DNA from: Saprospiraceae bacterium
GTDB taxonomy: Bacteria > Bacteroidota > Bacteroidia > Chitinophagales > Saprospiraceae
NCBI GenBank assembly: GCA_027080725.1
Contig: JALWRC010000017.1
Span: forward strand, 21,773-85,772
Direction of reading: 5' to 3'
DNA: 64,000 nt
The notes below the pieces were generated by a model. The model saw nothing but the letters and a program-made list of their open reading frames with translations, was not told the origin of the DNA and did not search any database. Shown piece after piece: positions 17,680 through 26,860 of the stretch (position 1 is the first letter of the stretch; each line of letters opens with the position of its first letter). A program made the translations under genes and the position numbers.

Positions 17680-18519
17680 ATGAATTTGAGAATAAAAAAA
17701 CAATTTAGTATGTATATCAAACGAAATCTCATCATTACCCTGTCATTTGGCATCCTATTCCTCATACACATGAGTGCCCAGGCCAATGACCACATTCGTT
17801 CGTACCCACAAGAAGCCTACGACCAAGCGATAGACGAAGCACGGTCAGAAGGCAAGCTCATACTGCTTGACTTTACCGCAAAGTGGTGTACGCCTTGTCG
17901 TTGGATGAAAAACACGACATTTAAGGACCCTACCCTCACCAAATATCTCTCTGAAAGATACATTGTCGTCAACATTGACATTGACGACTTTGAAGGATAT
18001 ACCTTAAAGGAAAAATACCGGGTAAAGCTTCTCCCGACCTTCATTATTCTCAATTCAGAGGGCCAACAAATGGCAAAAATGGAAGAGTCGATGGGTGCGA
18101 CAAAGATGTATAATATCTGCAAATCATATGACAATGGCCATGGACCGGAGAAGCATCCCCGCCCTCAAGCGCTCCCCATCAAAGAGCCCGTACTGTCAGC
18201 ATCCTCTACAAGAAGTACCCCGGCTCCTGAGCAGCCAACGAAACAGAAGCATGGGCCCAAAAAGAGCGCCCCCTCCAAACGGGCGGAGGTCAACCCGGAG
18301 TCTCATTATCAACTCCAACTTGGCGTTTTTAATGACTTCAAGAATGCCAGCAAATTGGCGGATAAGGTATTTGAATACTTTACCGAAAATGTCGAAATAA
18401 AAAACATCAATGGTCATTTCAAAGTATTGCTAGGATACTTCGAATCCAAAGAAGAGGCTGAAGCAAAAAAAGAAGCGCTGAAGGCCAAATCATTTGAAAG
18501 TATTATCATCCAAATATAA
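17680..18519 (+). CDS. Exported thioredoxin-fold protein fused to a SPOR domain
   Basis: A 279-residue protein, or 269 if it starts at the ATG at 17710. It has a signal peptide or anchor (hydrophobic core ~15-31, cleavage near SAQA). A thioredoxin-7/DUF255-type domain (about 42-150) carries the redox motif WCTPC (Cys70, Cys73) and the cis-Pro in LLPTF. After a Pro/Ser/Lys-rich linker (about 155-205) comes a C-terminal SPOR domain (about 208-279: HYQLQLGVFNDFKNA ... GHFKVLLGYFESKEEAE). SPOR domains bind denuded glycan strands of septal peptidoglycan. The fusion would place a disulfide reductase/isomerase at the division site; this is inference. The gene stands alone. Confidence 0.82.
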   Translation: MNLRIKKQFSMYIKRNLIITLSFGILFLIHMSAQANDHIRSYPQEAYDQAIDEARSEGKLILLDFTAKWCTPCRWMKNTTFKDPTLTKYLSERYIVVNIDIDDFEGYTLKEKYRVKLLPTFIILNSEGQQMAKMEESMGATKMYNICKSYDNGHGPEKHPRPQALPIKEPVLSASSTRSTPAPEQPTKQKHGPKKSAPSKRAEVNPESHYQLQLGVFNDFKNASKLADKVFEYFTENVEIKNINGHFKVLLGYFESKEEAEAKKEALKAKSFESIIIQI

Positions 18520-18854
18520 CCCTGCTCCGGAGGATTCATCATCGACAAACTCATGGATGTCACCAAATACTTATTACCTCTGAGAAAAGTATAAAAAAAG
18601 TGGTAAGCCGTGCAGCATTCCGGGTTTTGATGTTATTATATCCATATTACAACTGGACAAAGTCGTGTTAATGAAGTTCGTTTGTATGTATGAACCTATA
18701 AAATCATATCAATTAGATTATAATATCCTTTTTTCGTTCGTCCGGGTATTTTGAGCTAATTCTACTCAAATATCTATGTGTACTCGAAAAACAGTGGATT
18801 ATATTTAATAATATCATACTTACAATGAATTAAAATAAGTATCCCAACAAAACG

Positions 18855-18928
18855 TTATTGGGTATGAAAAACCGGTAGATAACTTCAGCGAATGATATGC
18901 GCTGAATTCAACCATTTCATACCAATAA
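18855..18928. repeat. Composite inverted repeat with one intact and one decayed 13-mer
   Basis: The right half holds an exact ACCATTTCATACC at 18911-18923. The left half at 18861 keeps the first nine bases (GGTATGAAA) and has diverged after that. The outer arms TTATTGG(G)TATGAAA and TTTCATACCAATAA pair with one extra G. The inner arms TTCAGCG (18884-18890) and CGCTGAA (18900-18906) close the hairpin across a 9-base loop. The layout parallels the element upstream of parE. Confidence 0.75.
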
Positions 18929-18980
18929 TAATGCTAAAAAATCAAGGGTTTACCCGGATACGTATTATAATAAAATAACA

Positions 18981-18988
18981 TACCTTTG
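18981..18988 (+). promoter_or_regulatory. -7 box for the SprB-repeat gene
   Basis: TACCTTTG matches TAnnTTTG exactly and lies 39-46 bases before the start at 19027. No convincing -33 TTG is seen. Confidence 0.55.
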
Positions 18989-19026
18989 CACTCTGTTTTA
19001 AGAAAAGGATTAAAGCGCTTATTCCC

Positions 19027-22000
19027 ATGATCAAGACACTATGGACGGTTATCGTATTGACAGTTTTATCAGTTTTTACACAAGCTTATGGACAAGATTG
19101 TGTCATTTTAGAGACAACGGGAGGCCGGCTTGAACGTTGCAATGAGATCTGTATTGACTTTAAGGTTTCCAACTTCAAGAACGTGGTGAGCCTTCAATTT
19201 TCTATCAACTGGAATCCACGCGTGATGCGCTTAGTCCGCCTCTTTCAAAGTAGCAGCCCCCTGCCGGCCTTTACGATTAGCAACAACATCCTCAGCTTAA
19301 ATGGCGGAGGGGTTATTCGCTCGTCATGGGCAGACCCAAATGACAATGCCAACACTTTGGCAGATGGAACCGTGCTTTTTACCATGTGTTTTATAGCAAC
19401 CGGATTGCCCGGAGATATGACTAATGTGGAGGTTGGAAATTTTCCATTGGAAGTCGAAATGTTGAATGATCAGGACGAGGAGCTTTGCTACCGGACCAAA
19501 TCAGTCCCCATCACAATTGTGCCTGCTTCTACGCTATGCCTCAATGCCACTGCATGTGGTACCGATGGCAACTCTGCCAACGGATCGATTACTGCATTTG
19601 TAGACGGCGGCAAACCCGACTACACCATAACAATCAATCCTACCGGAGCTTCCCAAACTGTTTCTACTAATTCCGGGACTGTCACCTTTAGCAATCTGGC
19701 GCCCGGCACCTATACCATTACGGCGGTCGATGCCAATGGCAACACAGAGACGAAAACAATCACAGTCGGCAGTTCTCCAATAAAAATCATTCCGGTCCGC
19801 TTAATAAAACCTAAGTGCAAAGGACAAACAGGCTCTATCCTCATTGCTATCGAAGGAGGGGCAGGAGATTCCACCGAATTTGGCATTCACTGGATGCCGG
19901 GGGATGTTTATGGCAGCAAGTATTACAGTAGATTGCAACCCGGCAAATATACCGTTACGGTCATCGACTCACTGGGATGTGAAGCCAGTATGGAGTTTGA
20001 TTTATCCGACCAATTGTTTACCACCTCTTTGGATATTCTTGACAGTTCATCATGCACGAACAGCTTGGATGGTATTGCACAAGCGAAGGCGACGGGCGGG
20101 AAGTTTTTTCCGGGAGGCACCTATAAGTACTACTGGAGTCAAAACGGGGATGACGCCAATTGCGACAATGTCCCATGCGTCAGCTCCATCAACGACAGTG
20201 TCTCCGGCAAAAACCAATGGGTCATCATCCAGGATGCCAACAACTGTACGGACACCATTTATTTTGACGTACCCAGCCATAACGAACTCTTGATAGAATC
20301 TCTCGTCGTGGAAGACTCCAGATGTTCCGATGATTCGACAGGAAGTGTGGTAGTTACCGCAGTCAGCAATAACTCCACCAAGAATCAATTTACATACGAC
20401 CTCACCAAATCACCCGCAGAACCCATCACGGGGGGAATTGTCACCAACAACAAATATGAAAAATACAATTTGGCACCCGGCAAATACTTTATAAGTGTCA
20501 GTGACACCAATGGATGCACCTTTGTAGATACCTTTGATATTGGGGCACCACCGCCGATGGCATTGACGGTCATCGATGCGGATACCATCACCAGTTGTAC
20601 CGGAGGATTTGATGGTTACATTGAGGTCTTGGGAGCCGGAGGCAATGGAAAGCCCTATCATTACCAGTGGAGCAATAATAAAATCACTCCAAAGATCGAT
20701 TCGCTGGCACCTGGTGATTATTCGGTCACCATCACGGATGACAAGGGCTGCAGTATCCAACGGAGATTTCATGTCGAAGGGCCTACCCCTCCTGAAATTA
20801 CGGGTTTTGACGTCAAAAATGCCACCTGTACGGGGCTCTCCGACGGAGAAGTGACTATACTGTACAAAGAAGGCACCGGCAAGGTCACTTCTTTTAATTG
20901 GAGCAGTGGCCATACGACAGAAGTAGTCAAAATGCTCCAAGCCGGCTCTTATGTCGTCACCATTACGGATGACAATGGCTGTATGGATATCGACACCGTC
21001 GAAATTCAGGAACCGGCCAAGGCATTAACATTGGACAGCTTTAGATTAGAGCACCCCTCTTGTCCGGGAGAGACCAATGGTCTGATTGCCCTTACCGTCA
21101 GTGGTGGCACCCCCAAGTACAGCTTCAATTGGTCCAATGGAGCCACCACCCAATTGTTAATCGGCATCCCGGCAGGCACCTACACAGTGACCATCTCTGA
21201 TAATGGCAACTGCCCGGATGTGGTTAAAACATTGACATTGGTGGATCCGCCACACAACCAACTCGCTTTTTTAGACTCTGTCATTGTCAGCTGCAACGAT
21301 GGCAAAACCTGCGATGGCAAGTTTAAAGTACGCGCCTCCGGAGGAAAAGACCCTTCCTTGGCGTACAACTTCGAATGGTCATCCGGAGAAGTCTCATACG
21401 GTGTGACGGAAGATTCCGCCACAGGTCTGTGTCAAGGCCCTCAGTGGGTAATCGTCAACAATGACAACTGCTCTGACACCTTCCATTTTGTGGTCGGTGC
21501 ACCCGAAAAAATACGCCTTACTCCACAGACCACCTTGGTGCCCCCAAGTTGCTATGGGTATAGTGATGGCTCCATCCAACTCGACATAAGAGGGGGCGTC
21601 CAGCCTTACAGGGTCCTTTGGCAGGATATGCCGGTGACCGGGTTTAATCGCCCCAATCTGAAAAAAGGGTTTTACAAGTTCTTCGTCCGGGACTTTAATA
21701 ATTGCATCTATGAGGATTCTGTAGAACTCACCCAGCCGGATTCCTTCGTGGTGTCCGTTAACCAGACCCTGACAAAATCCGTTCGTTGCAATGGCGATAT
21801 GGATGGACGAATTGTGCTGTTTACTCAAGGGGGTAATCCGGGAAAACGGAGTTATGTTTGGTCGCCGAATGTGAGCAATGATTCCATCGCACAAAACATA
21901 CCGGCCGGGACGTATTATATCACTTCTACAGACCCGAAGGGATGCAAGGACACCATCACCGTCCGTTTGCCTAATCCACCCAAAATCAATTACGAATTGG

Positions 22001-22749
22001 GAGCGATTACTCCCCCACTCTGCGACGGTGATAAAACCCCGATTACGGTCACCCAAGCGAGTGGTGGTAATGGTCCGGCATTCAGTTTTACGATTAACAA
22101 AGGAGAAAAGTATGATATCAACGAAGAAGTAGAAGTATTCCCCGGCACCTATACCTTATCCATCTTTGATGCCAAGGGATGCTCCAGAGATACGACGATT
22201 ACAATCGATGCTCCCAGAAAATTGGATATTGTCTTCGACCCTGCAGAAGTCGAATTGGAATTGGGGGATTCCACAACCGTCTGTATCACTTCAGAAGTCC
22301 AGCCGGGTGATCAAATCACTTGGACCCCGTCCGGTAAGACTACCATGAATGGCAAATGCATCGTGGTATCAGAAACCAATTCTACGACCTACAAGGCGAC
22401 CATACAGGACAAAAACGGATGCGAAGCGGAAAACACATTTTCCGTCATAGTCATCAACAGGGGACGCATCTACATTCCGAATATTATCACCAAAGATGGC
22501 CCCAACAGCATCTTCAAAGTGTATCCCGGCAAAGGCGTCCGAAGCATTGACTTCATGCGCATTTACGACCGCTGGGGAGAGCTCGTTTACTCCAGGGAGA
22601 ACCTCCAACCGGACATAGATGGTTGGAACGGAGGTTTTAAGAATGGCTCTGAAAAAATGCTGCCCGGAGTGTATGTTTACATGATTCGAGTAACGTATCT
22701 AAATGGAGAAACACAGCTATTCAGAGGGGATGTGACCTTAATGTATTAA
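19027..22749 (+). CDS. Giant SprB-repeat surface protein with cohesin-like N-terminus and gliding-type C-terminus
   Basis: A 1240-residue exported protein. It has a signal peptide (cleavage near AYGQ, residue 23). Residues ~24-165 form a cohesin-like beta-sandwich (FSINWNPRVMRLV ... NTLADGTVLFTMCF). About eleven Ig-like SprB repeats follow, each ~80-90 residues with the signature C-x-G-x-x-DG ... SGGxxPYxxxWSNG ... LxxGxYxVTITDxxGC. The end is a type B (CHU_C, gliding-motility-associated) T9SS sorting domain with DRWGELVYSRENL, NGWDG-like DGWNGGF and LPGVYVYMIRV. Such proteins are displayed as adhesins for gliding or surface binding. Paired Cys in each repeat suggest disulfides, which fits the neighbouring thioredoxin genes. 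An exact dispersed 13-mer starts directly after the stop codon. Confidence 0.85.
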   Translation: MIKTLWTVIVLTVLSVFTQAYGQDCVILETTGGRLERCNEICIDFKVSNFKNVVSLQFSINWNPRVMRLVRLFQSSSPLPAFTISNNILSLNGGGVIRSSWADPNDNANTLADGTVLFTMCFIATGLPGDMTNVEVGNFPLEVEMLNDQDEELCYRTKSVPITIVPASTLCLNATACGTDGNSANGSITAFVDGGKPDYTITINPTGASQTVSTNSGTVTFSNLAPGTYTITAVDANGNTETKTITVGSSPIKIIPVRLIKPKCKGQTGSILIAIEGGAGDSTEFGIHWMPGDVYGSKYYSRLQPGKYTVTVIDSLGCEASMEFDLSDQLFTTSLDILDSSSCTNSLDGIAQAKATGGKFFPGGTYKYYWSQNGDDANCDNVPCVSSINDSVSGKNQWVIIQDANNCTDTIYFDVPSHNELLIESLVVEDSRCSDDSTGSVVVTAVSNNSTKNQFTYDLTKSPAEPITGGIVTNNKYEKYNLAPGKYFISVSDTNGCTFVDTFDIGAPPPMALTVIDADTITSCTGGFDGYIEVLGAGGNGKPYHYQWSNNKITPKIDSLAPGDYSVTITDDKGCSIQRRFHVEGPTPPEITGFDVKNATCTGLSDGEVTILYKEGTGKVTSFNWSSGHTTEVVKMLQAGSYVVTITDDNGCMDIDTVEIQEPAKALTLDSFRLEHPSCPGETNGLIALTVSGGTPKYSFNWSNGATTQLLIGIPAGTYTVTISDNGNCPDVVKTLTLVDPPHNQLAFLDSVIVSCNDGKTCDGKFKVRASGGKDPSLAYNFEWSSGEVSYGVTEDSATGLCQGPQWVIVNNDNCSDTFHFVVGAPEKIRLTPQTTLVPPSCYGYSDGSIQLDIRGGVQPYRVLWQDMPVTGFNRPNLKKGFYKFFVRDFNNCIYEDSVELTQPDSFVVSVNQTLTKSVRCNGDMDGRIVLFTQGGNPGKRSYVWSPNVSNDSIAQNIPAGTYYITSTDPKGCKDTITVRLPNPPKINYELGAITPPLCDGDKTPITVTQASGGNGPAFSFTINKGEKYDINEEVEVFPGTYTLSIFDAKGCSRDTTITIDAPRKLDIVFDPAEVELELGDSTTVCITSEVQPGDQITWTPSGKTTMNGKCIVVSETNSTTYKATIQDKNGCEAENTFSVIVINRGRIYIPNIITKDGPNSIFKVYPGKGVRSIDFMRIYDRWGELVYSRENLQPDIDGWNGGFKNGSEKMLPGVYVYMIRVTYLNGETQLFRGDVTLMY

Positions 22750-22762
22750 GGTATGAAATGGT
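22750..22762 (+). repeat. Dispersed 13-mer GGTATGAAATGGT directly after a stop codon
   Basis: Exact single copy that begins at the base after the TAA (22747-22749) of the SprB-repeat gene. No inverted partner is found before the trxA promoter, so it does not form a terminator hairpin. Confidence 0.85.
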
Positions 22763-22816
22763 GGAATTGATACCCACAATGTAACCTACATCACCTGTTG
22801 AATAGAATGCAAGCTG

Positions 22817-22824
22817 TACCTTTG
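22817..22824 (+). promoter_or_regulatory. -7 box for the thioredoxin gene
   Basis: TACCTTTG matches TAnnTTTG and ends 22 bases before the start at 22847. A TTG at 22798-22800 is 16 bases upstream, slightly short of the usual spacing. Its placement suggests that trxA has its own promoter. Confidence 0.55.
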
Positions 22825-22846
22825 TGGTTCATAAAAAACAGCAATA

Positions 22847-23155
22847 ATGGCATCAAAAAAAGGATCATTTAAAGATATAATAAGAAGCAGCAAACCGGTA
22901 TTAGTCGACTTTTCTGCCGCTTGGTGTGGACCTTGTCAAGCCATGGCTCCTGTACTCAAGCAGGTCTCTAAAAAAATTGGAGACGAAGCGCGTATCATCA
23001 AGATAGACATCGACAAAAACCCCAGGCTCGCCTCTAAATATTCTATCCGGGGAGTACCCACCTTTATCCTTTTCAAAAAAGGCAAACAACTTTGGCGCGC
23101 TTCCGGCATGCAATCCGCCGCACAAATCGAGCAAGTAATCAGGGGAGCGATGTAG
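22847..23155 (+). CDS. trxA: Thioredoxin
   Basis: A 102-residue cytoplasmic thioredoxin. It has the WCGPC redox motif (Cys27, Cys30) after VDFSAAWC, a buried Asp region IDIDKNP, and the cis-Pro loop RGVPTF. It reduces protein disulfides using electrons from thioredoxin reductase. The length is standard and there is no signal peptide. It lies between two large Cys-containing surface protein genes but has its own promoter, so linkage to them is not shown. Confidence 0.93.
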   Translation: MASKKGSFKDIIRSSKPVLVDFSAAWCGPCQAMAPVLKQVSKKIGDEARIIKIDIDKNPRLASKYSIRGVPTFILFKKGKQLWRASGMQSAAQIEQVIRGAM

Positions 23156-23458
23156 GTGTTATTGCTCCTGAAAACCTATTGAGGTGCATACCTAACATGC
23201 AAAGAAAGGCATACGGTGTGCACCATTACAGCCTATTCACCTTTCCATAACCTCGTGAATCCTTCCACTTATTGTCGAATAGACTCTCATATTGTAGAAA
23301 AGTAGTTCACTCACCAGGTTGCATTCCTGCTATATTTGCCTAACGCACCTAATAGCTGATAATATCAGAAAGGCTCAATTCAAAAAGGGACACTCCATTA
23401 AAGAAGCGCCCCTCGGAGCATAATCCTGATCTAACATCAAAAGAACGTAGTACGGTTT
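23156..23458. other. Non-coding region between convergent trxA and a surface-protein gene
   Basis: About 300 bases between two convergent genes. I see no T-tracted hairpin. The first bases (GGTGTTATTGCTCCTGAA) resemble the start of the gap after the glycosyltransferase gene at 30988 (GGTGTTATTACTCTTGAA), two mismatches over 18 bases, both just after a stop; this may be a small repeat or chance. Confidence 0.4.
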
Positions 23459-26400
23459 CTATCTCGGTCTTTCGACAAAGATTTTCTTATAGATGGGTTG
23501 TCGACCGGATTCTGCTATTCTAAGGAAATAAACTCCAGGAGATAATTGCTTGTCTAAAACATGCATAATCACAGTATTGGGTTCTTTATCCCAATGCCAC
23601 ATCACTTGTCCGTTCAGATTGATTAACTCAATCTTTGCTGTCTCAATCTTCGTCCCGCGGAGATCAATGGTAAATTCGCCAATAATCGGATTGGGAAAGA
23701 TGACGATGGGGCCCTTCGAGTCATCATTATAGATTACATCCGGCCTATTCTCCATACATATGGTGGTATCTGCACTACATCCCGTAGTCAGACTGGTAAC
23801 CACCAGATGATAACAGCCGAAGTTCTTGAGATTCTCTATTGTCGGTTGTTGACTCTCATAACCGTAAGGCCCTGTCCAGTTGTATAACAAATCCCCATCC
23901 TCATCGTAGTCCAACATTATACTCCCTGTGCGTCCCGGCCCCATTAGTTTGGTACTCTTTACCCTGATTGGAATCTTCTCCGGTTGGGTGATTACGAAGC
24001 CGGTATCGGTACCACATCCGTCGGGGTCAGTGATTTCGACATGATAAACGCCCGGGCAAAGTTGGTCCAGTACAGCAGTCGTATCTCCTGTATTCCAAAG
24101 GTACTTCAACGCTCCGGAACCGGTCAGTTTTATTAGGCCATCACAGGCTCCATAGCAAGAAATGTCGACATGCCCGACGGCATACTGTGGTTTGGGACAG
24201 GTCGCTCCGTTGACAAATATTACTTCTGTAGCAATACAACCGAAATTATCACGAACTCTTACCCAATACTTACCCGGCTTCAGATTTGAAATAGACTGTG
24301 TCTTCTCCCCGGTACTCCAAAGGTATTTATAGGGATAATTTCCCCCTGAAGGGTAACAAGTGGCTGTTCCGTCGTTATGATTGGGGGCTGTTTCGTCAGA
24401 AGCGGCAGCATGAACCATGAGTTCTTCTGGCTCGGAAATGGTGAAGCTCTGCATCGCTGTACAATTCTTCGAGTCGGTAACACTTACTTGATAATCACCC
24501 GGAAGTAGTCCCCAAATAACGGGTAGGTCATCTCCTTTATTGCTCCATTCATAATGGTAGGGCGCCTCTCCATGGATAACGTGGCGAATATCAATCTTGC
24601 CGTTTTCACCTCCCTTGCATTTAACATCACTCACACTCGCTATTAGGGCTCGGTATGCGCAAATATATTTTTCAATCATCACCTGAGCTTCTTTTGTACA
24701 ACCGTTAGCATCGGTTACCTCAATACTGTAGGTCCCCGGTGATAAATCACCAATAGAAGCTGTTTCCGAACCGTTGCTCCACTGGTAAGTATAACCCGGG
24801 GTCCCTCCATTTGCTTTGACGGAAGCCGTCCCGTCTTCAAACTCATTACCACTTTCGTTTGTGTGATTGACCTCTATGACTAATTCCGGCGGCTCGGTAA
24901 TCGTGAAGCAATCGCTCACTTCGCAATCATGCGCATCGGTGACAACAACGCAGTACTTTCCCGGGGCAAGTGCATCCAGGTCTTGGGTGACTGCTCCATT
25001 ATTCCATTGATAGGTATAAGGTGGAGTCCCTCCTGCCGTTTCGATGTCAACGTTACCATCATTATCCCCAAAGCAAGTAATATCCTTTGTTTTGCTTGAT
25101 GCAATAATCAACTCAGAAGGCTGATGCACTTCATAACACCGCTTTTTAACACATCCCCAGAAATCGGTAATCGTTACACAATATAAGCCCGCCCCCAAGT
25201 TCATTAACCCTTTACCCGTCTCTCCATTGTCCCATAGGAAATCATAAGGGGCTACTCCTCCTGATACCGATAGGACAATACTCCCATCTTTTGAATCATA
25301 GCACATAGCATCTGCAATATTGGCATTAATAACTATAAGAGGCGGTTCATAGACTGTATAACACTCAATGCGTTCACACGTGTAATCGTCCGTTATAGTT
25401 ACACAATATTCACCGGCCGGGAGATTATATATACTTTGACTTGTCTCCCCATTACTCCATTCAAAAGAATAGGGTTGATGACCACCACCAATACTCAATA
25501 GCTCCACGCTTCCATTATTGTCACCAAAACACAAGTTACTCTTTACCAAAGAAGATAATACTTTTATTTGCTTGGGACAACATGCAGATTCTACCTCCTC
25601 ACGACTATTGCAACCCGGGGCATTGTTCTGTATGTCTGCAACCGAGCCCGGTAGGCTGAGATATTTGCATATTGACTTCTCTTCACATACAGATAACTGA
25701 GGGTTCCCACTAATTGTAACAGAGGCTAGGGCATAAGGATCTACATTCTCAATAGCCGAAATGTCATTGAGCACAGAATTTACGGTGATGGTTATGTTAT
25801 CCTGAACTGAGCTTAGTGCGGATAAACCATTTAAGCTCTCAAGAGAGGCATTATTCCATATGTACATATGCCCTGCGATTGAAGATAGAGATGAAAGGCC
25901 TTCAAGACTAGTCAGAGAGCTGTTTTGATATATACTAAGATCTGTTCCAATAGTTGTCAATGAATTAAGTCCGTTGAGATTCACTAAAGAATTATTTCCA
26001 TCAATAGTTAAAAAATCACCAATTGAGGAAAGAGAGGAAAACCCTCCCAAATCCACGAGAACATCGTCATCACTTATATAAAGATAGCCTTCAATAACGC
26101 TTAAGGAAGAAAAGCCGTTAATGGACTCTAATAAAGGATTATGGACTACCCATAATGATTCTGTTAATTGAGTTAGTGCGCTAAACCCATCTATATCAAT
26201 TAAGGAACCATTAGATTTAATAGATATATAATTTACAGAAGATAATGAGGTAAATCCAACAATATTTGACAGCGCATTATTAGAAATGATATATAAATCA
26301 CTTCCTAATTCTTCTAAGTTGGATAAGCCATCTAGACTTACTAAGGCACTATTGTCCTTTATGGTTAAGTTACCGGCAATAGTTTGAATGGAAGACAATC

Positions 26401-26584
26401 CATCCAAATTAGTGATATCAGCACCGGAGATGATTACATCACCAGCAATATCGTGACAAAGTGGATAATCAATAGGGAAATCGTCGATCTCCTGTTGAGA
26501 GCTAAAGGTCACGTTGCCGGGTGGACATTGAGAAAATGTAAACATTGTAGATAAAGTCAAGAAAAAACAGAGTAAGTATTTCAT
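23459..26584 (-). CDS. Surface protein with leucine-rich L-domain, SprB repeats and T9SS sorting domain
   Basis: A 1041-residue exported protein. It has a signal peptide (cleavage near TFSQ, residue 19). A receptor-L-domain-like leucine-rich region (about 45-310) has regular ~24-residue units such as LDGLSSLSSIAGHMYIWNNA. From about 335 to 945 come around seven SprB-type repeats with paired Cys (for example C-FGDNDGNVDIETAGGTPPY). A type A T9SS sorting domain (about 960-1041) has IFPNPIIGEFTID and ends YKKIFVERPR. The leucine-rich half is visibly AT-richer than the repeat half, suggesting that the domains were joined relatively recently. Possible roles are adhesion or glycan binding; none is proven. 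A strong promoter lies upstream. Confidence 0.82.
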   Translation of the reverse strand: MKYLLCFFLTLSTMFTFSQCPPGNVTFSSQQEIDDFPIDYPLCHDIAGDVIISGADITNLDGLSSIQTIAGNLTIKDNSALVSLDGLSNLEELGSDLYIISNNALSNIVGFTSLSSVNYISIKSNGSLIDIDGFSALTQLTESLWVVHNPLLESINGFSSLSVIEGYLYISDDDVLVDLGGFSSLSSIGDFLTIDGNNSLVNLNGLNSLTTIGTDLSIYQNSSLTSLEGLSSLSSIAGHMYIWNNASLESLNGLSALSSVQDNITITVNSVLNDISAIENVDPYALASVTISGNPQLSVCEEKSICKYLSLPGSVADIQNNAPGCNSREEVESACCPKQIKVLSSLVKSNLCFGDNNGSVELLSIGGGHQPYSFEWSNGETSQSIYNLPAGEYCVTITDDYTCERIECYTVYEPPLIVINANIADAMCYDSKDGSIVLSVSGGVAPYDFLWDNGETGKGLMNLGAGLYCVTITDFWGCVKKRCYEVHQPSELIIASSKTKDITCFGDNDGNVDIETAGGTPPYTYQWNNGAVTQDLDALAPGKYCVVVTDAHDCEVSDCFTITEPPELVIEVNHTNESGNEFEDGTASVKANGGTPGYTYQWSNGSETASIGDLSPGTYSIEVTDANGCTKEAQVMIEKYICAYRALIASVSDVKCKGGENGKIDIRHVIHGEAPYHYEWSNKGDDLPVIWGLLPGDYQVSVTDSKNCTAMQSFTISEPEELMVHAAASDETAPNHNDGTATCYPSGGNYPYKYLWSTGEKTQSISNLKPGKYWVRVRDNFGCIATEVIFVNGATCPKPQYAVGHVDISCYGACDGLIKLTGSGALKYLWNTGDTTAVLDQLCPGVYHVEITDPDGCGTDTGFVITQPEKIPIRVKSTKLMGPGRTGSIMLDYDEDGDLLYNWTGPYGYESQQPTIENLKNFGCYHLVVTSLTTGCSADTTICMENRPDVIYNDDSKGPIVIFPNPIIGEFTIDLRGTKIETAKIELINLNGQVMWHWDKEPNTVIMHVLDKQLSPGVYFLRIAESGRQPIYKKIFVERPR

Positions 26585-26633
26585 TTGGTTACTTCTTTTA
26601 ATTGTTAAATAATAGGATAATACGAATGTGTAT

Positions 26634-26663
26634 CAAATCTAATGCAAAGATGAGAGGCGGCAA
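26634..26663 (-). promoter_or_regulatory. Promoter of the L-domain/SprB protein gene
   Basis: Read on the minus strand: TTG (26663-26661), 19 bases, then TAGATTTG (26641-26634). This fits the Bacteroidota TTG-N19-TAnnTTTG promoter precisely and lies about 50 bases upstream of the start at 26584. Confidence 0.7.
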
Positions 26664-26860
26664 CGGCTCGAAGGTTTAAGAGAAAATTAAAAAGTGTAAA
26701 AAAATGTAAAAACGAAATATCCGGGCAGGGGGAAAGATCAAAATGAATATTATTACAGCGTCTAAAAGATTTTTTTAGGCAATGTATAGCATTGGATGGG
26801 CTTAAATTATCGCCTTATAGCGGTTAGTGCTCCGGGGACAAAAACATCATAGCCTCCCAG

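Larger units (their letters stand above)
18520..19026. other. Non-coding region with an inverted repeat and a promoter
   Basis: About 500 AT-rich bases between the thioredoxin-SPOR gene and the large SprB-repeat gene. It contains the composite inverted repeat at 18855-18928 and a good -7 box at 18981-18988. Nothing else recognisable is seen. Confidence 0.5.
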
